DNA of 64,000 nucleotides, from contig NW_006499912.1 of the NCBI RefSeq assembly GCF_000471905.2, positions 1,840,546 to 1,904,545 on the forward strand. Reading direction: 5' to 3'. Numbering within the stretch: position 1 is the stretch's first letter; every line of letters begins with the position of its first letter. The notes under the pieces were generated by a model. It searched no databases. It was not told the origin of the DNA and was given only the letters and a program-made list of their open reading frames with translations. A program made the position numbers and the translations under genes. Shown piece by piece: positions 23,141 through 35,215 of the stretch. The stretch comes from Amborella trichopoda. Its lineage: Eukaryota > Streptophyta > Magnoliopsida > Amborellales > Amborellaceae.

Positions 23141-24304
23141 GTAAATATCTATGCTTTTAAGTTTCTTTTTTTTCTTTTTAACATTCCATGTGCATGCAAC
23201 CTCTCTTTTGCATTTTGCGATAAAAAATTGAGGCTAACCTCAATTTCTCAAAATTTAGTCATGGAACTTTTTATTAATTTTTGGTTATCTTAATGTGAAT
23301 ATTGTGCAGTTTCAACTTTAGAGGAGTCCATTTCCCCACCCTTTGTACAATCAAATGTAGTTTCGAACTTATTCAACAACATTTTGGCTTCTTATTTTAT
23401 AAAATAATTGGTAGACGCCATGTCTCGTCTCGCATAAACTTTTAAGCTCTTATTAGTCATACATCAGGGTTGCTATAAGTCTATAGAGAGGCAAGGCCTA
23501 TAAAATATAGGCGGGTGCTTAAAAAATTATAGGTATGCTTGTGGCTGCTCCATTGAATTGAGGGTGTGGGGCATTTCTTGGCTAATAAAGTAAATTTGAA
23601 TTAAAATTTTTGAAACTGATAGAAAAATAAAAAATTGTAGGAACCGGGTTATCAAAACTGATTGATTCTTTCTGGAATTGCCAACTTCCTAATATATTAA
23701 AGGAACTGGCTCGGCTCCACATATTTTTAGTTCAGATTAGGCAATTCCAATCTGACCAGGTGTTTTTTTAAATACCGATGGGATTTAGTTGCCCATTGGA
23801 TGGACTTATGATCTTAATCATTATGCACACACAATATTTCCAAGTTGAATTTCACACCCGAGCATCTTTCACTTTGAGAACTTCCAGACATGTTGTCAAA
23901 CAAGTATTCCAAAATTCCATATATTAACAGTTCTAGCTCTTAGGAACCTAGAACTTCTAAGTTCAAGGAATTCACAACTTCCAAATACCAAATGTGCCCA
24001 ATTGAAATCGTGAAATAATCAATAATGAGCGAGTACACTAGCTACTGCAGGATGCATACTGCCCAATTACACCCTTGTGCGGATAAGTTATTTGGATCTG
24101 AAATTTTGGAATCCACTCAAAAATCACCATGTTATTGTTAAAAATAATAATAGATTTAAGTTCTTTAATACTTAGATATGATTGTCCAAAAATCAAGCCA
24201 TCTGCGTACAATTATAGGATGCTATTTTTTTTCAAGCTCATCGAAAACATCTTGAAGGGATTGCATCCATATAACTTTGGTTCCTAAAATTTGGCGTACA
24301 TTTA
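23141..24304. other. intergenic, nothing firm
   Basis: Apart from the possible second exon at ~23,311-23,400, no feature could be supported. The phrase 'aaccgggttatcaaaactga' (23,642) looks like a hAT MITE edge but lacks a visible partner. Confidence 0.4.
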
Positions 24305-24587
24305 TGACATGTTTGGTTCGTGTGAAAATGTTTTCTAGAAAATATTTTCACATGAAAATATTCTCTCATATGGTCAAGTTTGAAAATATTTTTACATCAG
24401 TTAATTATCAACTGGTGTGAAAAGATGCACTGAGACTAATTTGTATAAAAATATTTACATATTTGACCGCATGAGATAATTTTTACATGTGAATAAATGG
24501 ATAGTATCTCATGAGCGTGGAATATTTAAATGGCGTCAAATGTGATTTCTTCAAAAATCCATCCAGATTTGGGATACGAAACATATC
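24305..24587. mobile_element. Tourist-like (PIF/Harbinger) MITE
   Basis: The left end 'tgacatgtttggttcgt' and right end 'gatacgaaacatatc' form an imperfect terminal inverted repeat. TTA lies on both flanks (24,302-24,304; 24,588-24,590), the 3-bp target site typical of this superfamily. It is 283 bp and AT-rich, with several 'gaaaatattttcac' palindromes inside. It is non-coding. Confidence 0.5.
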
Positions 24588-24882
24588 TTAAGCCACTCAA
24601 GATATAATTGTACTTTAGATCCTTGCTTTTGTGGCTCAAAAAATAGTGTAGAGCCGATAATCTCCAAAGAATTAAAATGAACGATCCAACAGCAATGTTA
24701 AAAATTGTATTTTTTAAGGTTTGAAATTATTTTCCCCCTTTTTTTCTTTTGTTTTTTTCTTTTTCTTTTTATTTTAATGCGCATAATATTTTCCTCAAGA
24801 ACAAATTGTACACACACTCACTCACGAAAAAAAACTACTTGGAATGAATTTTTTGATATCAAATTTTGGGGTATGCTAAAGA

Positions 24883-25215
24883 AGGGTGTAGCTTGCATGA
24901 GGCGTCAACTTAAACAATCCAAATGCGGCGTGCTTCTCAATTATGCTAAAAGATGTGGTTTTGGTGTTGGAAAATTTTGTGATAACCTAAAAATTATTTT
25001 TGTCTGCTAATCAAGTATATCGATAAACAAGCAAAAATCTTGAAAATGGACCATCCAGATAATCCACTACAAGATTTTCGTCTTTCCATGTCTATACAAC
25101 TTGAGGTCAAAATGATTAATTGGAGGGCTTTGCAATGTCAAACAATTCATTAGTGGGTATTTAAGGAGCCCCTTATTTCGACAGTACCATGTTGAAACCT
25201 TATAAAACTTTTTCT
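24883..25215 (-). mobile_element. MITE family A, copy 3 (inverted)
   Basis: It starts 'gggtgtagcttgcatgaggc' and ends 'aaaccttataaaactttttc', the reverse order of copies 1 and 2. Shared interior: 'aaaatcttgaaaatggacca' and 'gaggtcaaaatgattaattg'. A family B segment abuts its right end. Confidence 0.55.
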
Positions 25216-25470
25216 ACTTAGGAATTACTGGTGATTATTTCAAAAGAAAAGGATAAAAGCTAGATTTGAGTTTTTAACACTTAAAATCTTTCCCTACAAA
25301 AATTGGAAGGTTTCTATTGAATCTTGCATTTTTAGGTGCACACAACGATGTGAATATTTATTTGATGAGGTTTAATGCGGGTCGAAAAGATTCATTCTCA
25401 AAATTTTAGGTCCCAAAGGTAATGCTTGATTGGGTTTTACCTGAGGGAGCAAATAGACAATATACTCTCA
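25216..25470 (+). repeat. dispersed repeat family B, copy 1
   Basis: Shares the ordered phrases 'tttttaacactt', 'aatttggaaggtttctattg', 'cccaaaggtaatg' and 'gttttacctgagggagcaaa' with copies at 34.9-35.2 kb and 57.1-57.4 kb. It is non-coding; class unknown. Confidence 0.45.
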
Positions 25471-28400
25471 TAAGAGCACAAAATATTTTAGTCTTACCCT
25501 TTTTACATTTTGCGTTTTCTTAGAGATTCATTATCACTTGAGCTTCAGTACCCAATGGATATGAAAAAGCTTCTCTGGCGAAGAAAGCATGTCCATCTTA
25601 TCTCCTTCACCTGGTCCATCTTATCTCCTTCACCTTAGTCTATCCTCTCCCCCAAACATTCAGCCTCTTACCAGTTTCGGCTTTGAGAGGTTTTGGCAAT
25701 AAGTCAGTATTTAAAAAAAAAAAATTAAAAATATAAATAAAATCTCAAAAATAAGGAATTTGGTTTATAATGTATTTTTTAATATTCTTTATATTATGGT
25801 AAATATTAAAAATCGCTTTAATCATTGATACTCACTTTTATATCTTTCCATCTTTTTTGAAATTTTTAAAAAATACCTTTAGGCACAAATCGATTCTTTC
25901 AAATCCATTTTTTCCATTATTTTTTAACTTTATTTGAATGTGTTTTGTTTTAATCATTCTTTACGTACTTTTTATATTTTAGTATTTTTTTTGTACTTTT
26001 TTTATTTTTTTCTATAATTTTTTGATCATCCAAGACTTATCCGGTTAGAACGGTTAAATTGGCCGATTTACCAGTTAGGGCGGTTAAACCACTTATGGCC
26101 CATGTCCGGTTAACCATTCCAATTTGATTTTACGAACACTGCTATTACCTGATTTAATGAAAGCTTTTGGTGCTAGCTGCTATGACCCCAAGAAAACGAC
26201 TAGTCCTCAATTGTGATTCCATGGAATCTTCCCTACCTACCTACCTCTTCTCTCTAAATTTATATTAGAGGGTGCACCAAAAGGTGGAATGCATCTTAGA
26301 AAGAAAAAACAAGGGAAATTATCCGATGTAGCCCTTATTTTTGGTATCCCTTTTAATGTATCCTAGAAAGAAAAAAAAAGGAAAAATATCATCGTACCTC
26401 CTATTTTTGGCATCCATTTTTTCATGAGACCAAAAGATTCATAACATTACTTGGAGCATAGGGTGTCTATCTTTTTAATCATCTAATCCCCTCCTCCACC
26501 ATACATTTTTTACTCAAAAAAATAGTAAAATGACACCCTCTCATTTATTTCGCCGTCAACTTTATTGTCTCTCACTCAAATACCCAAATTAATGCAAAAA
26601 ATTCCTCTCTCCTTGTCAATATGGAGATTTTTAAGGTGTTCAAAGCAATGGTATCCAATTCTTTTTAAGGTGTTCAAAGCAATGGTATCCAATTCGCTTC
26701 ATAGTCTTTTTAAGTTTGATGAGAAAAATAAAGCAATTCAATGTTTTCGTTCTATTTGGAGAAGACTTCAAACTTATATTTTAATTTAATATGAATAAAT
26801 TAGATATTTTTATATAAAATATTTAAAAAAATCAAAAAAAAATTAAAATAAAAATAACTTTTAATATAAATTTTTTTTTTTGCTTCGGCCAAATCAGATT
26901 TCGTTTCAATTCAATCTAGGCCTAAAATAGCAGGTTTGACAAGAGTGGCCCAAAGTGCATTTTATGGGCTTCTGACTTTACTATAAATTATAGGCCCTAT
27001 ATAAAACCGTTCCTGAACTATGACGTGCCCTGCAAGGTTGCAACAAACTGACAAGGGCTACATCCTGGCTCCAGCCGCCCTGATGTCATTCATATGCGCG
27101 TCCCAATTTATTATTAAGACAACTACTCCCACCCACCCTAAACTCATTGAACCTCAAAGAAGAAACGTCATTTTTACATGTAATGAATGCAAACAATTTA
27201 TTTGAATCAACTACTTGCATTGATGACCATGCTTGTCCTTGTAACTAGATTGTGACTTAACCTTAAAAAAAAAAAAATAAATAAATAAATTGTATATTAT
27301 AAGATTATTACCTTTTTTTTGTTTTTTTTTTCTTTTTTGTAATAATATCACGATTGAAAATCAGACATATTTTATGCAGCATAATATTTGAAAAATTTTA
27401 TTTTAGACTTTGTGCTTAAGTAGTGGTGTATCTTCAATTATCCAATCTCACATCTAATGATCAATTATAATTGTGACTTCTTTGTATTAAAAATAAATGG
27501 CCACGTCATATAAGTTTCCAAAAACTAAAAAACACTCAACCTAATTCCAGCTCGTACTCTGTTTCGCCTTGAAACCTAAATGTCACCCAAATAAATACTG
27601 AACTATCCAACAATGGGCACTTGGCATGGCCCTTTATTTTTCTTATGTTTCCCTTTGTTTATTTTGTTTTGTATTTGACCAATCATGGCCGAGGGCCTCG
27701 GCTAGGGCCTCTTGCTCGAGCAGGCTAGAGCTGTCGAGGAACTAAGCCTAGCCGAGACCGACTCCCATACGTGCATATTCCAATTAATTGAGTAAAACTG
27801 GAACTGAAGTAGTACCCTCCACTTTGGTACCCCATTTTCAAGGAAAAAATAATAATTTAAGGTTCTTTTTCAAGTCTCATTCTGTTTTTAACTTTTTTTT
27901 ATTGATTATCCATCAAAGCTATAATCAGCCCCGTTTTCTTCGATTTTAACATCAATTGACTTCTATCAGCCCATATCAAAAGAATATTTGTTCGGTTTTG
28001 GCTTTGGAAGAGTGCCCTTTACCAAAACATTTATCATTTTTTACCCCAAAAACCCTAATTTTCCATTCTATAAAGTTCTCTCCAAATTATCAAGTAATTC
28101 ATTGAAACATGTATCAATTTTTCATCTTTGGGCTCTCTATCGACCCCCTATAGCAATTTGTTTCATCAAATTGCAAAATAAAAGAAATTAAGAGCCCAAA
28201 TTTCAGCATTTTTTGAAACCGAAATCGATAATCTTTTATTTCTCTTTCATTTTTATCTTCAAACTCATGAAAACTTGTCTCAAATTGTTCCTAACACATC
28301 GATCTACAAAAGCCGTAACAAATGTTTTTGAATAAAACCTCAAAATGTCGAGAATCAATTTCTGCTATTTTTTGGATTTTTTCTGCCAATTGTATTTCCA

Positions 28401-28569
28401 AAGTTTATTTGGATTCGAATTTTTAGATTTTAACTTTGGTTTACGTATAATATCACACCATATTTAATATTTTGTTTACTTGATCTTACATACGTTTCTA
28501 TTTTTTATTTTTTTTTGTCTCTTAAAAATATATTTTTTTTGTTTCTTAAAAATATATTTTTTGAATAAT
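25471..28569. other. AT-rich intergenic region without a recognised gene
   Basis: Contains a 23-bp tandem duplication at 25,591-25,637 ('gtccatcttatctccttcac') and a 34-bp duplication at 26,628-26,695 ('ggtgttcaaagcaatggtat'). A GC-richer MITE-like phrase lies at 26,035-26,140 (cggttaaattggcc…ggttaacc), and a GGCCTCGG-rich patch at 27,685-27,770. Open frames here are short and match nothing I know. Confidence 0.45.
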
Positions 28570-29180
28570 TTGTTCTAGTCTTAGCTAGTGCTTCGATTTT
28601 TTTTTAATAATATTTGTATTTTAATTAATTTTTGTTTTGATTTTCGGTATACCTCAAAATTTTCAAGAAATAAATTTCTTTTCAGAAATACCATTTTATT
28701 TTATTCTTTTTTGTTATAGGCTGTCTTAAGTAGGGTGTAATTAATTTTTAATAACATTGGCATTCATTTTATTTACTGAAAATTCATAAAAATTTGAAAA
28801 GTTTGTAAACTAGAAACTTAGAGTTTGTTTCTTTCATTTTATGTTCTAGGTTGTGTTGGATGGGGTTTTAGATAGTTTTTTAATAATATTTGTATTTATC
28901 TAAAAAAATTCGTCAACCTAGGACTTTTCTAAAAATATTTGAGAAAATATGCATCTTTTATTAATATAATGATTCATTTTTTTCTAGTCTCTCTTAGGTA
29001 GGATGTAGCTATTTTTAATAATATATTTATTTATTTGTCTCTATTTATGTTATTTTTGGAATAATTTTGAGAAAGATTGAAATTTAATAGATATTATGTT
29101 AATTTTTTTGTTAGTTAGAGTTACTTTATTGTTATTGCATTTTTATTAGGTAGGGTTTAGATTTTATTGTTTTTGTGTTT
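28570..29180. repeat. degenerate ~130-150-bp tandem repeats, T-rich
   Basis: Five units share 'ttctaggttgtgttggatgg'-like starts followed by 'ttttttaataatatttgtat'. They begin near 28,573, 28,714, 28,843, 28,981 and 29,133. The units are strongly diverged and non-coding. Confidence 0.5.
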
Positions 29181-29284
29181 TTTTTATCTTGTTTCATTTT
29201 TGAGATTTAACACATTTTAGACTGTGAATAATTGTGTGGTACTCAAATAGGACCCAGACTTCTGGTATTTTCACTTATATAGAT

Positions 29285-29787
29285 AAGGGAAATGTTTTTA
29301 TGCTTTCCCTACATTATAGAAGGTTTATCTTTCCCCTAGCATCCAGCTGTCCAATTTTGATCAAGAGAGTCATTCACCGTTTGATCTTAGATCCGACGTC
29401 TCAAAGTATTTTATTTCTATACAAATTGTATGAATATGAAATTTGGTACGTGTTATCTTCTCATTGGGGCGCACTATAAAAAATATTAAAAATAGTTTTT
29501 CAATAAAATATATTAATCAAAATACCTTTAGAATTTTTAAGGGGTATTTTGGTCATTTTATTTATTAAAAATATTTTTTATTTTATTTTTGGCTCGAGTG
29601 AATTTAATAGATAAATGGACCTCCAAAAATTGGTGTCAAAATAGTTTATAAAAAAAATTTAAAATAAAATAATATAGAGACGTGACATTGTGATTGAGAC
29701 AATCTTAACCCTCCATTCAGAATGAACAATTGGATAACGGGAATGATAGAACTTCTATGCTGTAGGGAAAGCATAAAAAGCTTACCT
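29285..29787. mobile_element. foldback MITE (possibly Mutator-like)
   Basis: The left arm 'tttttatgctttccctacat' (from ~29,294) and right arm 'gtagggaaagcataaaaagc' (to ~29,781) are inverted. The similarity continues inward for ~60 bp with mismatches ('atagaag', 'tccaatt'). Flanks 'tatagataa' and 'tttagataa' could be an aged 8-9 bp target duplication. It is ~500 bp and non-coding. Confidence 0.55.
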
Positions 29788-30152
29788 TTTAGATAATTTG
29801 GTCAAAATACGAAACAATTCATTAAGAGCAGTGTATTGCACTATGATGCGCTACCAACTCAACTTATATAAAATTTATGTTAAAGAAATTAACATGATTG
29901 TAAAATTGATTTTAATTGGATATATTGCTGGAGTTTAAAGAGGCATACGCATTGGATTGCCTAGAAGTTAAAATTTTATTTACGTTGAATATGTTTTTTC
30001 CTTCTACAATTTGAATGTTTTTTTCATTTTATATTCCTTTTCAAATTTCAAGTGTGTAATATGTTTCATTAAATTAATAGAGGAGTCTATTGTCTTTTTA
30101 TATCAGGCAACCTTGGTTGTTTGATACAGGGCAATGATCCAACGCAATTATT

Positions 30153-30220
30153 ACATCTGAAGCAATTAGATGATATAACATCTGAAGCAATTAGATGATA
30201 TAACATCTAAAGCAATTATT
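30153..30220. repeat. 25-bp tandem repeat
   Basis: Nearly three copies of a unit containing 'acatctgaagcaattagatg', read directly. Confidence 0.85.
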
Positions 30221-30439
30221 ACATTGTTATTACAATTAATGCAAGCGATAAACTTGTCGGATGAGAAAAGATGTATGATGTGCTCCCAGGGGACCATACT
30301 ATATAATTTTCATAGAGGGCCCACAAATATTTATAAAATCTAAAGTTTGTAAATATACTTTTAATCTATGGTTATTATTACGAGTGGTTATTATGGTGAA
30401 GAAAATTTTAATTCTTGGCTTTTTAAATAGGGTGTAGTT

Positions 30440-30823
30440 GGCATACGCATGCATCTGTAGCTGTAGAGGTAAGGTGCACCTTCAAATTTTATCATGATAT
30501 ATAATTTTGATGTAAAATGCTCTTAAGATTATCTCAAAATCTATTTTTATATCTAATTATAAAATTTTAAATTTAAAAAATGGTTAAAATCAAGTTGATC
30601 TATAAATATATAAAAATCTTAAAAATGGATGGTGTAGATAATATGTTGTAAAATGCACATTTCTAAGACTTAAAATCTTTTTATTTTTCATAGTCATACA
30701 TCTTGATGTCGAGATGATCAATGAAAAGGTATTTCAACATTAAAACTACCTTTTCCGATGGATTTTTGAGGTGCATCCGATAGTTCTACTTTACAAGGTT
30801 GCATCTTTATATAAACTTTTTCC
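30440..30823 (-). mobile_element. MITE family A, copy 4 (inverted)
   Basis: Phrases in reverse order to copy 1: 'aaggtgcaccttcaaatttt', 'cttaaaaatggatggtgtag', 'catacatcttgatgtcgaga' and 'ggttgcatctttatataaac' with 'tttttcc' at the right end. Confidence 0.6.
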
Positions 30824-31189
30824 TTGTAATTATAAAAAGCATTTGGTGAGTCAGTGGACTTACACTATTTTTGTGCAATCTCCCTTTACAAAATATATCT
30901 CAATGATGTATTTTGGATCCAAATTTTTAGAGTTCAATAATCTCAACTATGACAATAACCTCAATTTGTAATTTTTATTTTTCAAAAAATGTAAATATTT
31001 TGTTTTAATTTATTTTTCACCATCTATTTTAACTTTTAGTGGATGTTACATTTTCTGATGTTAGAACAATAAGGGACCGCATGGTAATAGGTGAGTTGGT
31101 TGATTCACCAAAGCCGTGTACTTTTAAATATCCTATATGATTTAAAAAAATGCTCCATGAGTCAAAGGGCGCAAGAACTCGCTCTTCAC

Positions 31190-31425
31190 TGTCGATCTTT
31201 AAGATGGATGTTGTGTAAAACACACAGGACGGTGCCAAAAAATCCAAAAAAATTACAAAATACTATTTTTGGGACTCGAAATATTTTTCTTTTCATATTC
31301 ATATATCTCGTTGTTGACGTGATCAACTAGAGAGTTCTCCCATCAAAACAACATTTTATGATATATTTTTGACGTGCACCTTAACTCTATATTTTAACTT
31401 TTATCTAAACTTTTTCCGTCAAAAT
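31190..31425 (-). mobile_element. MITE family A, copy 5 (partial, inverted)
   Basis: Only the right-hand part is clear: 'catatatctcgttgttgacg', 'gatcaactagagagttc', 'gacgtgcacctta' and 'ttatctaaactttttcc'. The left part is eroded. Confidence 0.45.
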
Positions 31426-31589
31426 GTCCCATTTATTTAGTGCCGGTTCGGTTGGCCTTCCTTACGCATATTTCTTTCTTCTACAATTATAGACAAGGAA
31501 ATAGGTTTTCTTTTTTGAGGTTATCATCAAAACCACTGTTTACAGTGTTTTTTACACATGCACTGTTTCAAACTGTGGAGGACGGTAAC

Positions 31590-31800
31590 AGTACTTAGGG
31601 ACAACAGGCTGGGCAACCCCTGGAGGGTCGTGTCGGGCCAAAACACCCCGGCCTTGGTCCAGGACCAATCTGGGCCTACTTTTGGGCTGTGGTTGCCCGG
31701 CTTTAACCTGCCCAAAGGCCACATTTCGTTGCTTAGGTCCTAATTTTTAGGGCCGGGCTGACTGAGCTAGGCCACACCCGGCCCATCGCCACCCTTAATA
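31590..31800. mobile_element. GGGCC-rich MITE-like segment
   Basis: Dense in GGGCC/GGCCC, and ends 'gggccgggctgactgagc…cccggcccatcgccaccctt'. The terminal 'gccaccctt' matches the ends of the other GGGTC/GGGCC-rich elements. The left edge and target duplication were not resolved. Confidence 0.4.
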
Positions 31801-32260
31801 CTACTAATTCATTCTCAATATTTTTTTTAAAAAAAGTACTATTTCAAAATAGTGGTCCATCCATTAAGACCTTAATTTCAAGGCTCGTATGGTGGGTGGT
31901 TGGGCTCCAATATTTTGTATTGTAACCTTGAATTGTTGTATCCAATAATACGCTTGATCTGAGTAGCCGGCGATTGTTTTCGTTCATTAAATTATGGTTG
32001 CGGTTAGCATGCGGTCAAGCCCGTACATTTAGAAATGTGGGGTTGGTAATAAATATATTTTTAAAATATAATTTGATCTTAATTTTTAAAGAATATATAA
32101 TTTTTAACATGGAGATCATGAATATAAAAAAATAAATAAATTTTAAAATCTAGAAATACTAATTATATTAAGAAAACATTTGGACTGTTAATTATAATTG
32201 TTTTTAGATGGGATGTATACTTTATACATGTAAATCGCATATTGTAAATGCGGTCCAGCT
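31801..32260. other. intergenic, nothing recognised
   Basis: AT-rich, no gene. A short inverted pair 'gtatactttatac' lies at 32,214-32,227, just outside the hairpin below. Confidence 0.4.
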
Positions 32261-32338
32261 CATATGAAATAATTGTTATTAAATTATTGTCAAAAGATCA
32301 ATGGTAAGTTCTTTTGACAATAACAACTATTTCATATG
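32261..32338. repeat. long hairpin (inverted repeat) of 78 nt
   Basis: The left arm catatgaaata, gttatt, gtcaaaaga pairs with the right arm tcttttgacaataac and tatttcatatg. The stem is ~29 bp with one mismatch, an 8-nt bulge in the left arm and a ~10-nt loop. It may be the core of a small MITE or a foldback RNA; nothing else decides. Confidence 0.85.
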
Positions 32339-32519
32339 GGGAATTATACACCCGCCTTGAATTTATATTTCTTAGGCATGCTCCTCCTCAATATTTTTGA
32401 TACCACCTTATTGATCCCAACACTATTTTTCTTTATAACTAAATTGTAAAAAAATTAATATGTTGACCAAAATTCTCCCATTTTAACCCATGTTTCTAAA
32501 ACATGATGCTCCAACCTGT

Positions 32520-32755
32520 GTCGGTCTAGCACAAAAATGTGTCGGACTGGCTTGTGTGCTAGACCAGCTTCTTACGAAAAGTGCTGGTCTAACACAATAT
32601 ATGTCGGATCGGCTTCTAACATTAAAATTCTGCCAACGTCGCACAAACTTATATTGAAATTGTCCTGATCTGGCACATGAAGTGTCAGGTTGGCTACCAT
32701 ATTCATGTTGTGCTCGTCCGACACATTTTGTGTTGGTCTTAGCTTCGAGAGAGAC
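32520..32755. repeat. diverged GTGTCGG / AGCACA repeats
   Basis: Variants of 'gtgtcggtctagcacaa', 'gtgctggtctaacacaa' and 'tgttgtgctcgtccgacaca' recur several times in both orientations. Similar phrases are seen at 46,680-46,860. Likely an old MITE; ends unclear. Confidence 0.35.
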
Positions 32756-32814
32756 TAATGTGGTATAAAAAGAGGGTATTTTGATATTAAAAAGTGAACA
32801 TTTTTAATTTCAAG

Positions 32815-33033
32815 GGATCGTATACAATGAAACTATTTACCTTTAGTACAAAGCGGGCACAATTATTTATAACTATCCGATGCAAAATCCGATAGCTTGG
32901 ATGTGTTAAAAAATTAGCTAAATATTCTTTTGAACTTTGAGCTTGGTCAATGGAATAAATGCAACTACCTAGTTTCACATCCGATGGTCAAGATTAATCG
33001 TGGCCACCTTACACCACTTGTGATGTATAACCT
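32815..33033. mobile_element. MITE family C, copy 1
   Basis: Ends 'gtatacaatgaaactattta' and 'ccacttgtgatgtataacc' are imperfect inverted repeats. Inner arms 'aactatccgatg' and 'catccgatggtcaag' are also inverted. Related to copies at 35.6 and 35.8 kb. Confidence 0.45.
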
Positions 33034-34290
33034 TAAAATCCTCAACATTTTTGGACACTTAAATAACTTTGAATTGTAATACAAAATTTTTCATATAAGG
33101 GCATTTTTTGTCATTTTAGAGGTTAGAATGGATATTTCTATAATAATATAATAACATTCTATTAATAGTTAAAAATATTTAATGCATTATGTGCATGATG
33201 TCACATACCATGTCGGTGATGTCATCATCCACTATGTTAATAAATGTTTTTGTTTCTATTAAAAATTCCTACTATGCTCTTAACTAATTACTTAAAATAC
33301 CTTGAGACAAAAAGTTCCTATGTAAGGTTATCTAAGTGCAGCATAACAAAACCATTTAAAAAATAATAATGTTGTGGTTAATAGTGTGCTGTTAAAGTGC
33401 TTGATTTGGGAGTTATTTATAGTTTTCCGTTATTGTTTTCTTGTGTCAATGTGTAACTTCCAAGAAATGGTTAAAAAAAAGAAAAAAAATTGTAAAATGT
33501 GTCCAATTCATATAAAAAGCCCGTCCACGTTTGATTGCACCGGCCGTCACGACCTCACTAAAGCGAAGCTGCTGGCTGAAAGCGAAGCTTCGTCGATGTC
33601 AATGAAAATATCAAGCCACCAAAAGAATGCCGAAATTACCCTCTCTCCCCAAACGTGTTCCTAATGAATATGATTAAAAACAATATATCTATATATATAT
33701 ATATATATATAAACTTTCAGTCAAGGAAGAATGTCTTTCTGTTAACCAGACTTTTTACTCACCGAAAAAGTGTTCCATGATGTCTTCGATCATGACGATG
33801 TCCTATATATTGATAGAATCAGGATGTCTTCTGACCTTGACGATGTCCTATTTATTGACAAAATCAGCACGGATGACCGATTCTCAAGTCGAATTGAACA
33901 ATTTTGTACTAATTCAGTGTTTTTAAGTCATTGGTTCCAATGGACATTGATTCCAAGCGGTAAGTGTGGCATTTTTAAGAATCGTCTGATTTTGTCACAT
34001 TCGGTTGATTCTATCAAAAGATAGACCATTTGAATCTAAATTTGGATTAAAGTCATCATTCGGACCCTCACTTATTTACCCAAAAAAAAAAATCACCAAT
34101 CGTATAATTTCGGAACTAATTTTGAACTTTACTTCAAAGTTATTAAAAATAAAAAAAATTTGTAAAATACAAGGCATTCATGCTTCACTGTTGTTGTGAA
34201 TCCCCGACCATGGTGAAGGGTAACAACGACTTGTAATGCGCCTGCACAGACAATAAAGGATAGTCCGCACATGTATGGAGTTTCTGTCTA
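33034..34290. other. intergenic with small repeats
   Basis: A TA microsatellite lies at 33,682-33,711. A ~47-bp tandem duplication lies at ~33,778-33,870 ('ttgacgatgtcctatttatt' versus 'atgacgatgtcctatatatt'). Neither of the two ~90-residue frames here shows family similarity. Confidence 0.5.
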
Positions 34291-34291
34291 G

Positions 34292-34607
34292 TAGGGGTGC
34301 GAAATGGGCTGTGGACTTCGAAAGTCGAATCGACTGGGTCCGAGTTTGAACCCAATGGATTTGTCGGGTCAAATTTGGTTTTACGTGATCTCGTCTCAAT
34401 TCGAGTCGGGCATGTTGGGCCTAGATTGATCCAACCTAGTATATATCAATATAAAATGTATAAACAATAATAATTATATACTATAATATATATATCGTTT
34501 TTTATATTTTTAATTTATAGACCTAGACCCAACCGGACTTGATGGGGTGCGGTCCAAGTCCAATTGACGTGGACCCCGACCCGAACCCAACCAAACACGT
34601 TCCCACT
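34292..34607. mobile_element. GGGTC-rich MITE
   Basis: Opens 'aggggtgcgaaatgggct' and closes 'cacgttcccactgct', imperfect inverted ends. The outer thirds are rich in GGGTC/GACCC and the middle is a TATATA-rich core ('tatatatcaatataaaatgt'), the same architecture as 22,675-22,984. No clean target duplication. Confidence 0.55.
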
Positions 34608-34929
34608 GCTACTCTCCAGCATCTCCCTCTGCTAAATCGCATGTGGGCCACCTCCTTTGAATGCATCCCATGCGCACGCTAAAGAGGCACCACTTGTGGG
34701 TGGTTAGGGTTTCTGATCTTTTGTGTTTTATTTCTACATGATCACAAATTGATGTTAACAGAAAAAAAGAAGCAAAAACTTGCATACGTATCAGTGCTAT
34801 CAGGGCCGGATAGGCCACCAAACCCATAAGGGATTTGGTCTGGTCAAAATTAATTCAACCAATGATCAAATTGGCTCGACCGGATTTTATAAAAAAATAC
34901 ATATACTATATTCCCTTTGGAGGATAGTT
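34608..34929. other. intergenic, nothing firm
   Basis: A MITE-edge-like phrase 'ctatcagggccggataggcc' lies at 34,797. No gene is supported. Confidence 0.35.
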
Positions 34930-35215
34930 TACGTTTACTCCCTTGGTCGGAAGACCTACTTGGTAGAGTTTTTTCAATATAAAATTTTAGAAAACACTTA
35001 AGAACTAGTAGATAATTATTCAAAATTTTTTTTTTGAAATTTTAGGTTTTTAACACTTGTATCTCACCATCTAAAATTTGGATGGTCTCTATTCAATTAG
35101 GATTTTTTTTTGAAATTTTTTTTATTGCGGTAATTCTAAGGACTTGAACGATTACATCCCAAAATTTGGAGTTGTGAAACTAGTTATTGGTGGGGTTTTA
35201 TCTAAGAAAGTAATT
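34930..35215 (+). repeat. dispersed repeat family B, copy 2
   Basis: Phrases 'ggtttttaacacttgtatct', 'aaaatttggatggtctctat', 'atcccaaaatttggagt' and 'ggggttttatctaag' are in the same order as copies 1 and 3. Confidence 0.45.

Noticed and set aside
25705-26140. hAT element with CAGTATTTAAAA… / …TTTTACGAACACTG ends
   Set aside because: The ends look hAT-like, but flanking octamers (caataagt and ctattacc) do not match, so the pair may be coincidental.
29234-29479. 81-residue protein
   Set aside because: The frame lies across the arm of the foldback element at 29,285-29,787 and has no family similarity.
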